Positions 1 to 11,821 of a stretch of 64,000 nt of DNA are shown here, piece by piece. The stretch is from Harmothoe impar. Its lineage: Eukaryota; Annelida; Polychaeta; Phyllodocida; Polynoidae. Where the stretch lies: assembly GCA_947462335.1 (NCBI GenBank), contig OX381717.1:45799523-45863522 (forward strand), in the 5' to 3' direction. The number at the start of each line of letters is the position of its first letter. The stretch's first letter is position 1. The translations under genes were made by a program, and so were the position numbers. Under the pieces are notes generated by a model, which searched no databases, was not told the origin of the DNA, and saw only the letters and a program-made list of their open reading frames with translations.

Positions 1-426
1 ATGGTTTCTGGCGTGTTTTTTTCATGCGTGTATTTTACATTAAACTATTTACATAAAAAACAACATGCTCAATGGTGATACCTTTTAACGTTACAATAAT
101 GACATTTATATTACCAGCTGTAAAAGATTTAGACACATCAGAAAGACGTGATATGAAAATATCTACAACACCTTAGGGGAGCATGTTGTAGGGGCGACAT
201 TTACACCATCAGTTTTGACCAAACCCAGCCACAGTAGTGATTGTAAATCAGCTTGCGTAATTAGGATACCTCTGAGAGACATTTTAGACATCATAAAATG
301 ATGTCTATTTTATGTGAATATCTGACATGTCCATAGGCACTCTGCACAGGAAGTTAGTAACACCTGTTCTGTCAAAGACATTTTGCAGACATTTTCTAGT
401 TCCATTATATGGGAATACATAGTGAA
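1..426. other. No gene recognised
   Basis: I see no convincing coding sequence, RNA gene or repeat here. Short open frames on the minus strand run into the repeat that follows and have no family features. Confidence 0.5.
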
Positions 427-705
427 AAATGCCAACGCCCATTGATCTGTTATACTTAATGAGTGGGGGATGCGGCAGTATACCATGAAGCCGCATGCTG
501 AGTGGGATGCGCCCCAGCCCCAACAAGTGAAATATATCATAGAGGTATCAATGTAGTTGGCATTTGTGTTTATTTTTTTATTTGAAGACATTTAATGAAG
601 AAAAACTACTTTTTCTTAGCCCATTGAATACAGCCACATTGTATTCGATGGGGACATTGAATACGGCCTTCCAGTGCTTAAGCATAGGAGATCTTGTATT
701 TCCAA
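427..705. repeat. Dispersed repeat with short terminal inverted repeats, copy 1
   Basis: AAATGCCAACGCCCATTGA at 427 is answered in inverted orientation by TCAATGTAGTTGGCATTT ending near 566. This is followed by a small hairpin built on CCCATTGAATAC (from 620) and a tail reaching about 705. The same arrangement recurs in the same orientation at 14766-15006. A 96-residue minus-strand open frame (578-868) overlaps it and is probably not a gene. Confidence 0.6.
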
Positions 706-952
706 AAAAATGAATTCCATGATTCATGTCATTTGTGCTAAGATATCCATATTCAACTTTTGCAATACTGTTAACCTGCCTTGGCCATTGTCTCCATTTG
801 TGGTAGAAGCACATGATGGTGATAGAGGCAGCTGATAAAACACAGCATACAGAGATGCTTTTCACCAAAGCAACGCAGGGAGCAGCTGGAACAGGAAAGA
901 TAAATTGTATGGTTTTGGATCAGTGACACTATATATTTCATGTGAACCTAAT

Positions 953-1301
953 GGCTGTGTCTCACGACCTTGAGCCAATGTTTTTGTCTCTTACCGGGTG
1001 CCGTCTCTGACCAGGTGCTGTCTCTGACCAGGTGCCGTCTCTGACCGGCTTGGCTTGATAAGGTCAAAATAGCAACAGCAGAAGGCTAATTATAATTATA
1101 ATGATAAATATATAACAACCGCCATAACGTTTTTACAAATCCTTATATATATGAGTATAATTCTTTTTAAAACACCTTTTTCTTACACCTGGTCAGAGAC
1201 GGCACCTGGTCAGAGACGGCACCGGGTCAGAGACGGCACCTGGTCAGAGACGACACCCGGTCAGAGACAAAAACTTTGGCTCAAGGTCGTGAGACACAGC
1301 C
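953..1301. mobile_element. TIR element whose arms contain a 17-bp tandem repeat
   Basis: The left end GGCTGTGTCTCACGACCTTG is matched in inverted orientation by the right end (about 1277-1301). Inside each end lies a 17-bp tandem repeat of the type GGTCAGAGACGGCACCT: about three units on the left (as reverse complement) and five on the right. The centre is AT-rich with no coding capacity. TAAT flanks both sides and is a possible 4-bp target duplication. Related copies are at 24521-24892, with solitary ends at about 33030-33075, 50561-50607 and 52917-52963. Confidence 0.7.
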
Positions 1302-1379
1302 TAATGTGCACCCACATACTTAGGGCCGAGTCATTTATTGCCAGCTGGGGGCGGGGCCATAATGTAAAACATGTCCTCA

Positions 1380-1533
1380 GTGGGGGGGGGGGGGGGGGGA
1401 GACTGGGACTTGAAAAGCGTCCAAGCGGGGAGGGGGCGTCAAAACTAAATAGGTCCATTTAAGTTGTAGCGACCATGCGTGATTAGGGAGGGGGGGGGGA
1501 TTTCTCAACATCTGAACAGGAGGGGGGGGTTCT
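1380..1533. repeat. G homopolymer tracts
   Basis: An 18-20 G run near 1381-1399 is followed by shorter runs near 1489 and 1522. Proline- and glycine-rich open frames over them are artefacts of the homopolymers. Confidence 0.8.
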
Positions 1534-1612
1534 GAGTTTACTTTTGGCATAAACCTTTTCATATAGTAGAGGTATGGAAAAACACAAAAAAAAAGAAATT
1601 TGCATTTTCTAG

Positions 1613-1684
1613 CTACCCGGTCAAAGACGTCACCCGGTCAAAGACGTCACCCGGTCAAAGACGATCCAATTGTTTCAAAGTCGT
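1613..1684. repeat. 17-bp minisatellite, three to four units
   Basis: The unit CACCCGGTCAAAGACGT is repeated in tandem. It is followed by TCGTGAGACTGAGCC, which resembles the terminus of the 953-1301 element. It looks like a diverged half-element of that family. Confidence 0.65.
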
Positions 1685-1722
1685 GAGACTGAGCCTGAAC
1701 TGTTGAGAATAATGGACATTAG

Positions 1723-1850
1723 TCAATGCTTATAAATCTTATTGAAACCGACTAACTTATCACCGTTAGTAAATTGAACTAACTACTGACTAACTTTAAA
1801 CTAACCAGCTACCCACAGTAATTCCATACCAGGTGGCAGCACAATCAAAT
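1723..1850. repeat. Dispersed repeat copy
   Basis: TTAGTCAATGCT through CTAACCAGCTACCCACAG and the CAGGTGGCAGCACA tail reappears in the same orientation at 3655-3800 with many substitutions. I cannot assign a class. No gene is seen from 1850 to 2720; a 64-codon open frame at 2438-2632 has no recognisable features. Confidence 0.55.
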
Positions 1851-2725
1851 TCTAAGACATTATTTTCCATATGACAAGATTGTAATTGCACCTGTTATCA
1901 TGTTTAAAGTTAACCTTTTCTAATGTTGAATATAATATGGGGTGTAACTGAATGCAAGTATTATCTACGGAATTTAGATTGATTTCAAAGAAATTCTCTA
2001 TTCCAAAGCAACATTGGCTTTCTCCAAGTTACATTAAAACAGTAGGATCATCCAAACTTTATGGAAGGCAAGAGAGGTTCCAAAGGTTAGCTTCCATATA
2101 TAGGTGACAGACGTCCTGCACTCTCATCTCTAAGTGTTGAGTTACTTTACTTTTTACTTGATTTAAAAGGTAAAAAACATATTGTCCGACAATAAAGTGT
2201 GAAAATATCCCTTGTCACATCGTGACCTTATGTGCTAAATGTTGGGTAGTATAAGCCCCGGTTATACATGTATTAATTAACACAGCGCTCTACCTGGGCG
2301 GGAGCCAGTTCATAAATATGACCCCAGGTGTCTGTGGTGGTCCATGGTTACCTGTACTTCCGGTTCCCGGCGCGTCCTTGGTTACCCCGGACGTTCAAAC
2401 ACAACACTTATTTTTCTTTATATGCAGCTCTTAGAAGATGGATAATTCTGTGCTAAATGTTATACTAGGCAGTACATGTATTTACCAGTTTATTCATCAG
2501 AATATTATGTACAAGAGGTATTTATATCAAATAAAATACTGTTGGAATGCACTTAGGGGCCTATACTCAGACAACATTATTATAAACGCCCAAAGTGTAA
2601 ATTTTTGGATTGAATGTACAAATAATTTATGATAATGGAATAGGAGAGTGCTCATCTTTTTAAAACAACTACAAATGTTTCAACCCATCTAGACCCCGCT
2701 CCCCTACCACCACTCTGTTGAGTAT

Positions 2726-2965
2726 CCTCTAACTCCTTGACTAGTATTACGGGTTGTATCCCTCTAGAAGCCTTGACAATAATGTATGAAAACGGGATAA
2801 GGGTCCCTTAGCTACCATGACTAGTGTCATCGATTGTATCCCTCTAGAAGCCTTTAAAAATATAAAACAACGGGATAAGAGTCCCCTAAATCCCCTGACT
2901 AGTAGTAATAAGGGTTCCCTTAAACTCCCCTTACTATTATTATCACTTGGCGATGTTGATACATT
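2726..2965. repeat. Degenerate tandem repeat, period about 78-80 bp
   Basis: GACTAGT occurs at 2739, 2819 and 2897. Each copy is followed by TATCCCTCTAGAAGCC (first two copies) and ACGGGATAAG-type sequence. A single related unit lies near 4277-4325. The repeat is non-coding. Confidence 0.6.
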
Positions 2966-3456
2966 AAAACAAAGGGAGACCGCATACTATGGTGATAAAT
3001 ATTCTTGTATCTACCCTGTCCACTGGCAGAAAAGTAGTCCACCCTAATTGTCAGCCAATCATAAGAGGGGGGCATTGCCCTAGTCTGGTCAGCAAGCAAC
3101 CCTCTCAACTACAGCCCAAATTACCCCCACTCCCACCACCAATTGTCGTCCTAACTGGGTAGTTGAGCATGCAGACTGTGAGGTATGCATAAGTCAACCC
3201 ACTACATGTAGTGGGTAACACCTGGCCCTGGTGCCTGGCTTGCTTGTGTAAATTCTCACCATAGCCCAATTTATAAACAATACCCTCACTCTACCAATCA
3301 ACCTACTTACATCATACACATGGTTAGACGCACAGCTAACAGGCAGGTCATTTTACACCAGCATAGGGTCATACACCTGGAGAAGTAGTTCCACCAGTAT
3401 AGCCAAAATAAACATCTAAATTCGACTTTGGTTACCAAGTGATAATAAATCCACAA

Positions 3457-3606
3457 ACATACTCGTCCCCAAAAGAACTATTTTTATCAGACTCATTTGA
3501 GAAGGGTGTAGTAATATTATCAGCCTCGCCCTGCGGGCTCTGCTGATATTACTACACCCTTCTCAAAGGAGTCTGATAAAAATAGTTGTATTGGAGACTC
3601 GTATGT
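3457..3606. repeat. Long hairpin with a GC-rich tip
   Basis: Arms of about 65-70 bp (ACATACTCGT at 3457; ACTCGTATGT ending at 3606) pair around a GC-rich loop, CTCGCCCTGCGGGCTC. The arms are AT-rich with a few mismatches. No coding capacity. It is most likely a foldback or MITE-type insertion. Confidence 0.75.
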
Positions 3607-3654
3607 TAGTGTGTATGTATCACGAGTTACACCCCTCTACACAAAAAATGCCAG

Positions 3655-3800
3655 GGGTTAGTCAATGCTAATAATATCTTAGTCAGAAACACTAACTTAT
3701 CAGCATTATTAAATCAAACTAAGAGTTTGCTAGACTATGACTGACTTCTCACTAACCAGCTACCCACAGGAATTCCACACCAGGTGACAGCACAGGCAAA
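3655..3800. repeat. Dispersed repeat copy, partner of 1723-1850
   Basis: It shares the TTAGTCAATGCTAATAA start and the CTAACCAGCTACCCACAG end with the earlier copy. Confidence 0.55.
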
Positions 3801-6440
3801 TCGTTTAAAGACAGATCAACCTATTCCAATGAAGTTTTCTGAATGAGACACCTTTTTTGTGTTTTTGAAAAATGCATATTATCTCAAAGACAGACTCAAG
3901 TCTCTATATGGCAAATTCTAGCAGTAATTGTTATGTGGACAGACGGCTTCAATGGATGGAGTTACCAGTGATCGCAAGGTAGCTCATGCTGTGGTTGTTG
4001 CCAGGGCCATGTGCTGGTGCCACTAGTTGATAATAGATGTACACTATAAGACCATTACCAACTAATTACTAATAAATAACTAATAATTCCAGGCAATCCA
4101 AGGCAACGCTAACTTTTAGCTAAGCGTTAGCGACAAAACACCAAGATAGGATAGGAACTTTGGGCACATTTTATTTGCTAATGGTTGTACTAAAGTTAGT
4201 AAAACCTTAGTAAAACCTTTTGACTAACATTTGAGGTTCATAATTTTCAGTGTAGATGTCTTCAAATTAATCAAAACAACGGGATAAGGGTCATCTAACT
4301 CCCCTGACTAGTATCACAAGTTATGTCTCGGATATTTTCAGTAAATTTAGGGCAAACTTATCATACTGTATATATATCAGTTCAACATTGAATCAACATT
4401 GACAACCAGTTTTGGATGTTAATTCAATGTTCTGTGGCCTGTATAGGCCTATTGTAAACCAACAGTATAATTATTCTACTGCCACATATGTCCTATATTA
4501 CCGTAGTATATACTGTATAACTACACTTCTAATGATAACCATATTGAGTAGTGACTATTCCATATTTTGGCCCCATGTAGTCAGGGGACTATATAACTTA
4601 AAGACAGTCAGGAGTGACTATTATGTGGATCACACAAATTGGAGTTCAAAATCGAATGATCCATAGTCAAGTAATAGAATTCAAAATTGAATGGTCCATA
4701 GACTTCAGGTAGGCACATCATCTCCTAAACCACTGTTCTATGGATATCACTGCTTCTTATTATGTTATCTTATGGTTGACTTTGACTACACGTGTAATAT
4801 GTTACTGGGTGCATGGGTTCTCATGTTTGATAGAGTATCATGGTATTTTGGGGCAGTTTGGGGATAATTTCCCGCCCAATGAAAGTCTGTCCAAATTGAA
4901 TTGTCATTTCCCTCCCCCCCTCCACCTTTTCATGACATTTTGGACCGACCTACCGAATTTTGCTGTCACAGCGTGTTGGGAGCAGAAAATGGTGATAATT
5001 TATTGTCTGTCATTTTGTTCCTTTTTTTGGTCGGTCGGGTGAAATTCACCCGATTTCACTTGGTGGAATCAGAAATTCGTTGGTTGGAGGCTATTATTAT
5101 GTCGGACCATGTAATTTTGTTAATGGAATGCTATCAACGACTTCATTTTTTGCTCGGTTGGATGATTTTTTTACAACCGACGGCAGTGGAAGGCAAATCG
5201 GCCAAGATTCTGTCATCGGACAAGATTTGTCCATAAGTTTAACGTTAGACTTACATTAGATGATGGAATTACGGCCGACCGACGTCAGTGGAATACTCCC
5301 TTAAGGGGAGTTACTTGCCAGGGCTGCATTCATGAATTATACAACTCATTAAGCTTGGGTGATGTGTGGACCACTGCTTAGGTAAAAACAAAGAGGTTTG
5401 TTTCAGGTAACATAGCAAGAAAATGTAGGGTCGGTAGGTCGGATTTTTTTTTCTTTTTAAGCTTTTTTTTAAAACATGAAAGTTGCCATTAACAAAAAAA
5501 GGGTAAAAATATGAAAATGTTTTCAAAATTAATAAAAATAAAATTTATTATAAACATTTACTGAAAGGTCATGAAGTGGACTTTATCTTATAAACCTATA
5601 TAGCACAATATAAAATCATTTACTTAAGGTCACTATGGCAACCTGAAACATTCTATTCGCTGTTAGAAACATTATCACTGCATTTGTCAGGTCTGAGACG
5701 CGGCCAAAGAATGACCCTGTCCCTATTTCTATTGCCACCTTTACTTCTAAGCCCATCGTCATCAACCCAGTAGAAGTGTGGGGCTCTACACCAGCATAGT
5801 TGTGTATGATCCTTGTCTTAAAATGGGAAATGAGGTAGGAAATAGGAAATGTCTTCCAACATCAGAACAGTTGTGTTGAATGATACGGGTATTGATCAAA
5901 TAGTTCTGGGTTAGTTCTGGTTAAAGGGCTAAAGCTACAGACCGGTAGTAATTCTTATTCCGCCATTAAATGCAGCAATGTACAGTACTGACTGACCTGA
6001 CTTAACACCTGGATTGGGTTCATAGGGAGCCAGGAAACTAAGATTTAAACCATAAAGATCATCAATGATGTAGGTCATGGGTGATCTACACTGATAATCC
6101 TAGGCTCCCTATACGACCAATCTCTCAGTCACTAGTGCCTAACCTAGTTAGTAATTTTTTGGCTCCCTATACGACCAACCTAGGTAAGTTATTATTGTCA
6201 AGTTGGTCAGTACTGACCAACCAACCTTAGTCTTTTTATTTCCAGGGGGAGCCACTGAGTGGTCATCAGTGTATCTTACAGGTGGCACCAACTAGTGGTA
6301 TACAAATACAACACACCAATGTTGAACCTAGGTTAGCCACTAATGACTGACCCCTCAGTCATTTTTGAATATCATTTTGCCAATATGACTAGCACACATA
6401 TGACCAACCTAGGATAGTTTGTACTGACCAACCCTTTCAA
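3801..6440. other. No gene recognised
   Basis: Open frames at 4740-5042 and 4901-5236 overlap each other and show no domain, signal or splice context. GGCTCCCTATACGACCAA occurs twice (about 6104 and 6160), with an inverted partner near 6020, suggesting an old repeat. No RNA gene was seen. Confidence 0.45.
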
Positions 6441-6893
6441 CCTATGGATTTTAAGTGTACACTGCATAATTGTAATGGATGAATCTCTTGAGGTGCCTTG
6501 GCAAACGCATCCTGTGTACTGTGTAGTTATAAATCTGCATAATCACTGCATAGTCTGAATACATAACAAAGGAGGCCCAAGCAGCTTCAGATTACTCAGG
6601 ATGTATTGTGAGGGCTACAATAACATTATAAAAAAGGAATAATAACTGAAAAGAAAAGGGTGTAGGGTAGAGCCCACGATTTTATGTAGATAATTTAATC
6701 AGACTAAGCATACAGATTTAAGACTAAGTGGTATATGGTTGTCCCCAGTACTCCAGTAGGTTCATCCCCATGAGCATCTATCATACCAGACCTGCACCAG
6801 CAGCACACACAGATAATTATATGGAGACCCTTGTAGTGAGTAGCTCATTGATGTCATGAGCAGCTCATGAATATGCATCAGTACCATAAGTTT

Positions 6894-6900
6894 TATATAA
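6894..6900 (+). promoter_or_regulatory. TATA box of receptor A
   Basis: TATATAA precedes the conserved ACAGGCAGG by about 15 bp. TCATGAGCAGCTCATGAATAT just upstream is also conserved at locus B. Conservation in both copies and position before the 5' exon support a core promoter. Confidence 0.55.
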
Positions 6901-6914
6901 GAGCAACTCTTACA

Positions 6915-7082
6915 GGCAGGTGTTAGATACTACACCGTGGACACAAGGATATAAAGCTAAACACTACACTATACCAGTGGTAGCCTAGTGGTATACCATA
7001 TACCACATGACTGCCAGACCAAAGAACAGGCCTTCTGATCTGCACCATTCCACAAATCACAAAACAACAGCACTGGACAATG
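6915..7082 (+). other. Probable 5' non-coding exon of receptor A
   Basis: The segment ends in ACAATG followed by the donor GTAAGT at 7083. Locus B has the same ACAATG/GTAAGT junction at 40051/40052. A candidate acceptor TTTGACAG ends at 8434. The transcription start is inferred from the TATA box only. A further small intron before the coding exon cannot be excluded. Confidence 0.5.
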
Positions 7083-8596
7083 GTAAGTGGAGATACTTCT
7101 ACTGTTCATTCCAGAGTTGATTAATTGATGTTATCAGTGTTGACCCTTTGGCGATATTTTTGATACCCTTTCATTGAATTAAATGAAAATTAAGTAAAAT
7201 GAGATAATTAACATTTAACTTAGATACCATCTATATTATACAATACAATCATAAATCCTATGGCCGTCATTTTAGGAATAATGGGAGTTAAAATCTGGCA
7301 TGTAACTTAATATTCCAGCAGATAACTATCCATATGCCATTCTGCCCTACAGTACTTAAATAACCCATATCTAGGCACTTTAAAGTGCCAACCCATTTCG
7401 TTTAAACGGGTGTATATATTTAGGGAATTGCTGGTTTCTACACAGAAGCCACCTGGTGCCAAAAATTGAAGCTCATGAAAAGTATTCTTTAAGCTGTATT
7501 CATATTCCTACATATACCACTTTACCTAAATCAACTATTTGTATTTGCTACTTTGACAGTATACCTCCATTGTTCACATAATATTCACTGCTAGGACACC
7601 CATAGGATCTTATAGTTAAGGCAAAGGAAATATTTTTCCAAAATTCATGCCTTTCTCATTTAATTCGTGACCCCCTGTTTTATTGGTCCTAAACTGTTTG
7701 TATGGATGTCCATTATACATCCCCAAGGTTTGGTTGCAATATCAATAGAAGAAGGGGATTATCCATGACAGATAATGTGAAAATGCTGTTTTCCTATTCA
7801 TTTCTATAGTTAAGGTACTCCTTTGCTCAAATGTCCGTATCATGAAAGTTAGTACCGTGACATGGCAATTTCTTTTGATTTTCTATTGGATAATAAATCA
7901 AACTAACATAATCCTGAGTTATATGCAAAAGTCAATAGAACATCAGTAATCCTGCGACAAGTAGCAAGTCCCTTTAAACTCTTTAGTACTAAAACAGCCA
8001 TAAAAATAATTTTATTAGTCAAATACGGTATTTCTTTTCCTCAGTGAAATCCACAGCAACGATACTTCTGGTTCTCATTGAGCAATATCTATTGACGATT
8101 CTTTTCAGGCATTTAATGCTTTCATCACATGGAAACCTCAGTGCAGATAGGCTTCATTGGTTATGGTTATATTCAAACGTACACAGACATGTTGTAAAGC
8201 TAGCTAACAAAACAATTTAACAAGCAACCGCTGTGGTTAGTTCACTCAATTAGAGGGTGATCATTATTAATCATGGCATTGCAGTATACCTATATCGACA
8301 AAGATTTAGTAAAACTGGGAAAGATGATACATGATCTGTGAAAAGGGACAATGTAATAGGTACTGAATATGTCCTATGGCGATGATATTAATCTGACAAG
8401 ACCTGTAATTGCTCTGTATATTTTGCTTTGACAGATGAAGCAGATCTCCAAACATATTCCAGGCTTAAAGAAATGAAAGTTGTGATCAAGAAAGAGGTGC
8501 AAGGTTCAAGAGAGTGGTAATAGTAATTAGATCACAAAATTATACTGTATCAAAACTACATTAGATTCTACTGGTCATCTACAATAATAATTGACA

Positions 8597-9613
8597 ATGG
8601 CATATACATTTAATATGACAATCCTACCACACATTATCAACATGTCAAACACAAGTGACACCTCCCCAGCACTGAACAACAGCAAGCTGAGATACTACTT
8701 CCTACTCATCACACAGACTGTTATTTCACTAATTGCAATTATTGCAAACTTACTCCTGCTGGTCTCACTGAAGCGTTTGAGGTCAAACCACCTCAAGAAA
8801 TCAACACAGATATTCCTCACATTGGAGGCTGCATGTCATTTCTTTCTGGGAATAATATTCATATTACGCCCATATGTAACTTCTGCATATGCATGTGGGG
8901 TTTTGATACTGATTCTTTGCATGTTTGCTGGCATAACATACACCGGCATCTTTCTGCTTTCCATTGACATTTTTCTGCCCATACTCAAGCCATACACACA
9001 CCAAAGGATCCTCACCCTCAGGGTGGCTAAGCTGATAGTTGTCTTGGTTGTCAGTTTTTGGGTGACCATCAGCTGTGTGTCATATGGTATCAAGAAGAAG
9101 ACGATCCTTCGTAAAGTTGAAACATGTTCAGTTAATGATAGTGAACAGCAGCCGGTGATAATCTTAATGAACAGTACAATTTGTTTGGTGCTGATGATAA
9201 TCTCAGCAGTTCTACAGGGTCATGTTGCTTATCTGCTGAGGTCCCGATTAGTAAACATTACTATCTCCAGGGCCCAAAATCCACGAGTCGCAACAATTTC
9301 ACACTTGGTCAGCATAGGCCAGGAGCATGTAAATCCCGACCCAGTAATCAGACGCAAGACCCGTCAGTACAGACTTGTGAAGATTCTCACAATATCATTA
9401 TGTACCACACTTGTATGTTTTACGCCTTCAAATGTGATTGTTTTGGCTACAGCACTATGTGACGTTTTAGGCATTTCAGCCGAGGGTATGAGCTCAATCC
9501 GGCCTCAGTTAGCTGGGTTAGCACTGGTAGAGTGTGCACTCTACCCAGTTATTGTGTTAGCTAGGAGTGTAGAATTAAGGGGATCACTGAAATGTTTAGC
9601 ATGTAGAGGGTAA
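8597..9613 (+). CDS. Rhodopsin-like 7TM receptor, atypical (copy A)
   Basis: This single coding exon encodes 338 residues with seven hydrophobic segments, so it is read as a class A G-protein-coupled receptor in the plasma membrane. The N-terminus carries NMT, NMS, NTS and NNS glycosylation-type sequons. Family anchors present: Asn51 in TM1, Cys100 and Cys177 as the expected disulfide pair, Trp155 in TM4, CFTP in TM6. Key activation residues are missing: the DRY site reads Asp-Ile-Phe (124-126), the TM2 Asp position is Cys80, and NPxxY reads YPVIV. I start at ATG 8597; the upstream in-frame TTG is ignored. The ligand is unknown. Roughly nine in ten residues match copy B at 41650-42672, so it is an intact duplicate rather than obvious decay. 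Confidence 0.85.
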   Translation: MAYTFNMTILPHIINMSNTSDTSPALNNSKLRYYFLLITQTVISLIAIIANLLLLVSLKRLRSNHLKKSTQIFLTLEAACHFFLGIIFILRPYVTSAYACGVLILILCMFAGITYTGIFLLSIDIFLPILKPYTHQRILTLRVAKLIVVLVVSFWVTISCVSYGIKKKTILRKVETCSVNDSEQQPVIILMNSTICLVLMIISAVLQGHVAYLLRSRLVNITISRAQNPRVATISHLVSIGQEHVNPDPVIRRKTRQYRLVKILTISLCTTLVCFTPSNVIVLATALCDVLGISAEGMSSIRPQLAGLALVECALYPVIVLARSVELRGSLKCLACRG

Positions 9614-9697
9614 AGTATGCACTCAAGGTCAGATCATTTTGAATAGGATTATTTCGACCATGACTGGGAATATGTGTCTTATATTCAGTATAAACAG

Positions 9698-9857
9698 CAG
9701 GGGCGTGGCAACCGGGGGGACGGGGGGGGGGACATGTCGCCCCCACTTTTGACCAACCCCAAAAAAGGTCGAACCAAAAAGGTCTAGTAAAAAGGGGTCA
9801 AAAAGGGTCAAAATACCCCTCAGTCCCCCTACTTTGAAACTGCTTGCCACGCCCCTG
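9698..9857. mobile_element. Short TIR element (MITE-like)
   Basis: AGGGGCGTGGCAA at the left pairs with TTGCCACGCCCCT at the right. The 160-bp interior has a G run and several AAAAGG/GGTCAAAA repeats and no coding sequence. It sits in the 3' flank of receptor A and is absent at the equivalent place in copy B. Confidence 0.7.
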
Positions 9858-10270
9858 AACACAGACCAATTACTACATATAACAGTCAGGGAGACGAATG
9901 TATCGAATGTGATAATGGACAATAGGTATTGCCACCACTATACAGGTATGAATGAGAGTAGGCACAAAGCTTGCCCGACTGCACCTAGTGCACCTACTGC
10001 TCCTACTGGAGAAGGTGAATCAGCGGCAGGCAGTCCCAGATGTCAGGAACTTACAAACTTTGGCAGGAATTTTAGATCTTTTTTAGTGATTTGTTTTTAT
10101 TGTGTATCTTGTTAGTGTGATGCACGGTTAAATGGATTTGTCTTGCAATTTATGATCATTCATTGTTCCTGTTAATGGGTATTTATGATAACTTTGTTAT
10201 CTGTGGCCAGGGCACTGAGAGAGAAAATGTGACCCTTTTGTATCTGTGGATATACATATCAACACTGAAT

Positions 10271-10276
10271 AATAAA
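10271..10276 (+). promoter_or_regulatory. Poly(A) signal of receptor A
   Basis: AATAAA about 660 bp after the stop codon lies in a block conserved at locus B (43885-43890). A transcript ending near 10295 is inferred. Confidence 0.5.
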
Positions 10277-10410
10277 CATAGGGCTATTATAGTGCTATTT
10301 TCTACCAAACAAATGTCTTTTTATTTATTTGTCATATCAAAATCAAACTGTATTATGATAATTGTATATACAGGAGTCACTCACTCCCTCACACCCATAG
10401 TTTTTTTTTC

Positions 10411-10565
10411 ATAAAGTATGTACACACATTTTCTCCAGAAATTGACACCCCCCACCCCTCTGAAGCTCTTGTACGCATTAAAACAAAGGGTTTATGTACG
10501 CAAAATTACTCTGAAAATAGACCCCCCACCCCCCTGTGGGTACATACTCTATAGAAGCCCCCTGG
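10411..10565. repeat. Dispersed repeat with C tracts, copy 1
   Basis: It begins ATAAAGTATGTACACAC and contains ACCCCCCACCCC blocks and TACGCATTAAAACAAAGGGT. Related sequence in the opposite sense lies at 37500-37640 and 54780-54935, where CATACTTTATGGAAG ends the unit. Confidence 0.55.
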
Positions 10566-11269
10566 GTGATAGGCTTTATTCCATGTGGAGAAACAAAGTT
10601 ACTATGCTTAAGTACTAGAACCGCCGTTCTCCACACCCCCGTGGAGAAACTGATGCTCATTCTCCACAGCTCCATTCTCCACAGTATAGTTGTGAAACCA
10701 ATCTTTAAATGTAGTTTTAAAATGGAATTGGTCAACATTTACATGAAATAAACACAGAGATCCACTCAAATCATGCGCCTCGTGTGATACGACCCAAGGT
10801 CCCACTCGTGGAGAAACCTGTCGTTCAGACAGATTATCGTGGACCTCTGTCTATTAGGTAAGTGGGAGGGAGGCTGGCGCACTGAGATCAGTTGGTCAAA
10901 GCCTCTGTCTTGGTCTGTCACATGGCACCTGTTTGTGCACTCATTAAAACCTCCATTGGGAGACAGGTGGCTGGAGCTATACCCTTCCACTCATTAAAGT
11001 AGAAATGACAGACTACTAACATCAACTATCATCCCCCCTATGGGAACCAGTAGGCCTGCACACTTGCCGTACACTTGCGTATAACACTTTACCCTCTGGT
11101 TAATGTCATCCCCAAGTTCTTTATGAATGATAATATGTACATTAACTGGAACAACTCCCTACAGTGGGATAATATTATAACATGCAGGCATGCATGATTA
11201 TATACAGCCAATCGTTCCTCCCCGATGTCCTGCCGATGGCTCCTTTCCATGTCTTGCCCAGTACTTCTT
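10566..11269. other. No gene; clustered GTGGAGAA/TTCTCCAC motifs
   Basis: Between 10580 and 10820 the octamer GTGGAGAA or its reverse complement occurs about six times, resembling the motif-filled elements elsewhere in the window. I could not find clear terminal repeats. Nothing was recognised from 10830 to 11269. Confidence 0.4.
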
Positions 11270-11821
11270 CACATACCGGTCCCGGCATTCCCCTTGTTGG
11301 TCATGCTCCTGTCTTCTGGCAACTCAGCCAATGTTCCTGGAACATTCTAAGGGTACAGGTCTGGTCATCCCCCTGTTTCAATAGATCCTGTCGGCTACTC
11401 CTTTTCCCACGATCCCCTGCCGGATCCCCTGCTACCGTGCTACCCCCATCTCCTGGTCCGTCCGCTTTGGTCCTTATGGTGCCCACATTCCCGGACCGCT
11501 CCCAGTACTAAGTTACCAGACCTCCTGACTCCTCTACTGGAATCGGACCCGACGACAGGTTCCCCAACTTTTGACAACAGTGAAGCCATGCCTTACCACA
11601 TTCCCAGTGTTCAGTCCTCCTTCTGGCTACCCACCTTGGATGCTGGGTCTGGTGTTGCCTGTTGTTCCGGCCCTTGGATTGGTGCAGCCTGAGTCGGTTC
11701 TGATGTACCCGGTGCCGATGATGCCAGGTTGGTCATGTCCATCTGCTCCAGTGCTGGGTCGGTCGGTGTTGGCTGGGCCAGTGCTGTCCTGGTGACAGGG
11801 GTCCTGGTTGATGTTGGCCAA
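11270..11821 (-). pseudogene. GC-rich degenerate coding remnant, possibly retroelement gag
   Basis: The segment is richer in GC and longer in open frames than its surroundings on both strands. The minus frame ending at 11611 is Pro/Thr/Gln-rich and low complexity, as in linker parts of Gag proteins, but no motif identifies it. It may continue the remnant at 13770-14859, from which it is now separated by inserted elements. The assignment is weak. Confidence 0.2.

Larger units (their letters stand above)
6480..10390 (+). repeat. Segmental duplication copy A (receptor locus)
   Basis: Upstream flank, promoter, 5' exon, intron, coding exon and 3' flank resemble 38680-44000 in the same order and orientation. 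Shared landmarks include CCATACCAC-type sequence before the 5' exon, TGCACCATTCCACAA, the receptor exon, and TTTTTATTGTGTATCTTGTT in the 3' flank. Coding parts are closest; flanks differ by insertions. The interval 7083-8434 is the likely intron. Confidence 0.8.

Noticed and set aside
578..868. 96-codon minus-strand frame as a gene
   Set aside because: It overlaps a dispersed repeat found again at 14766-15006, has no domain and no splice or promoter context.
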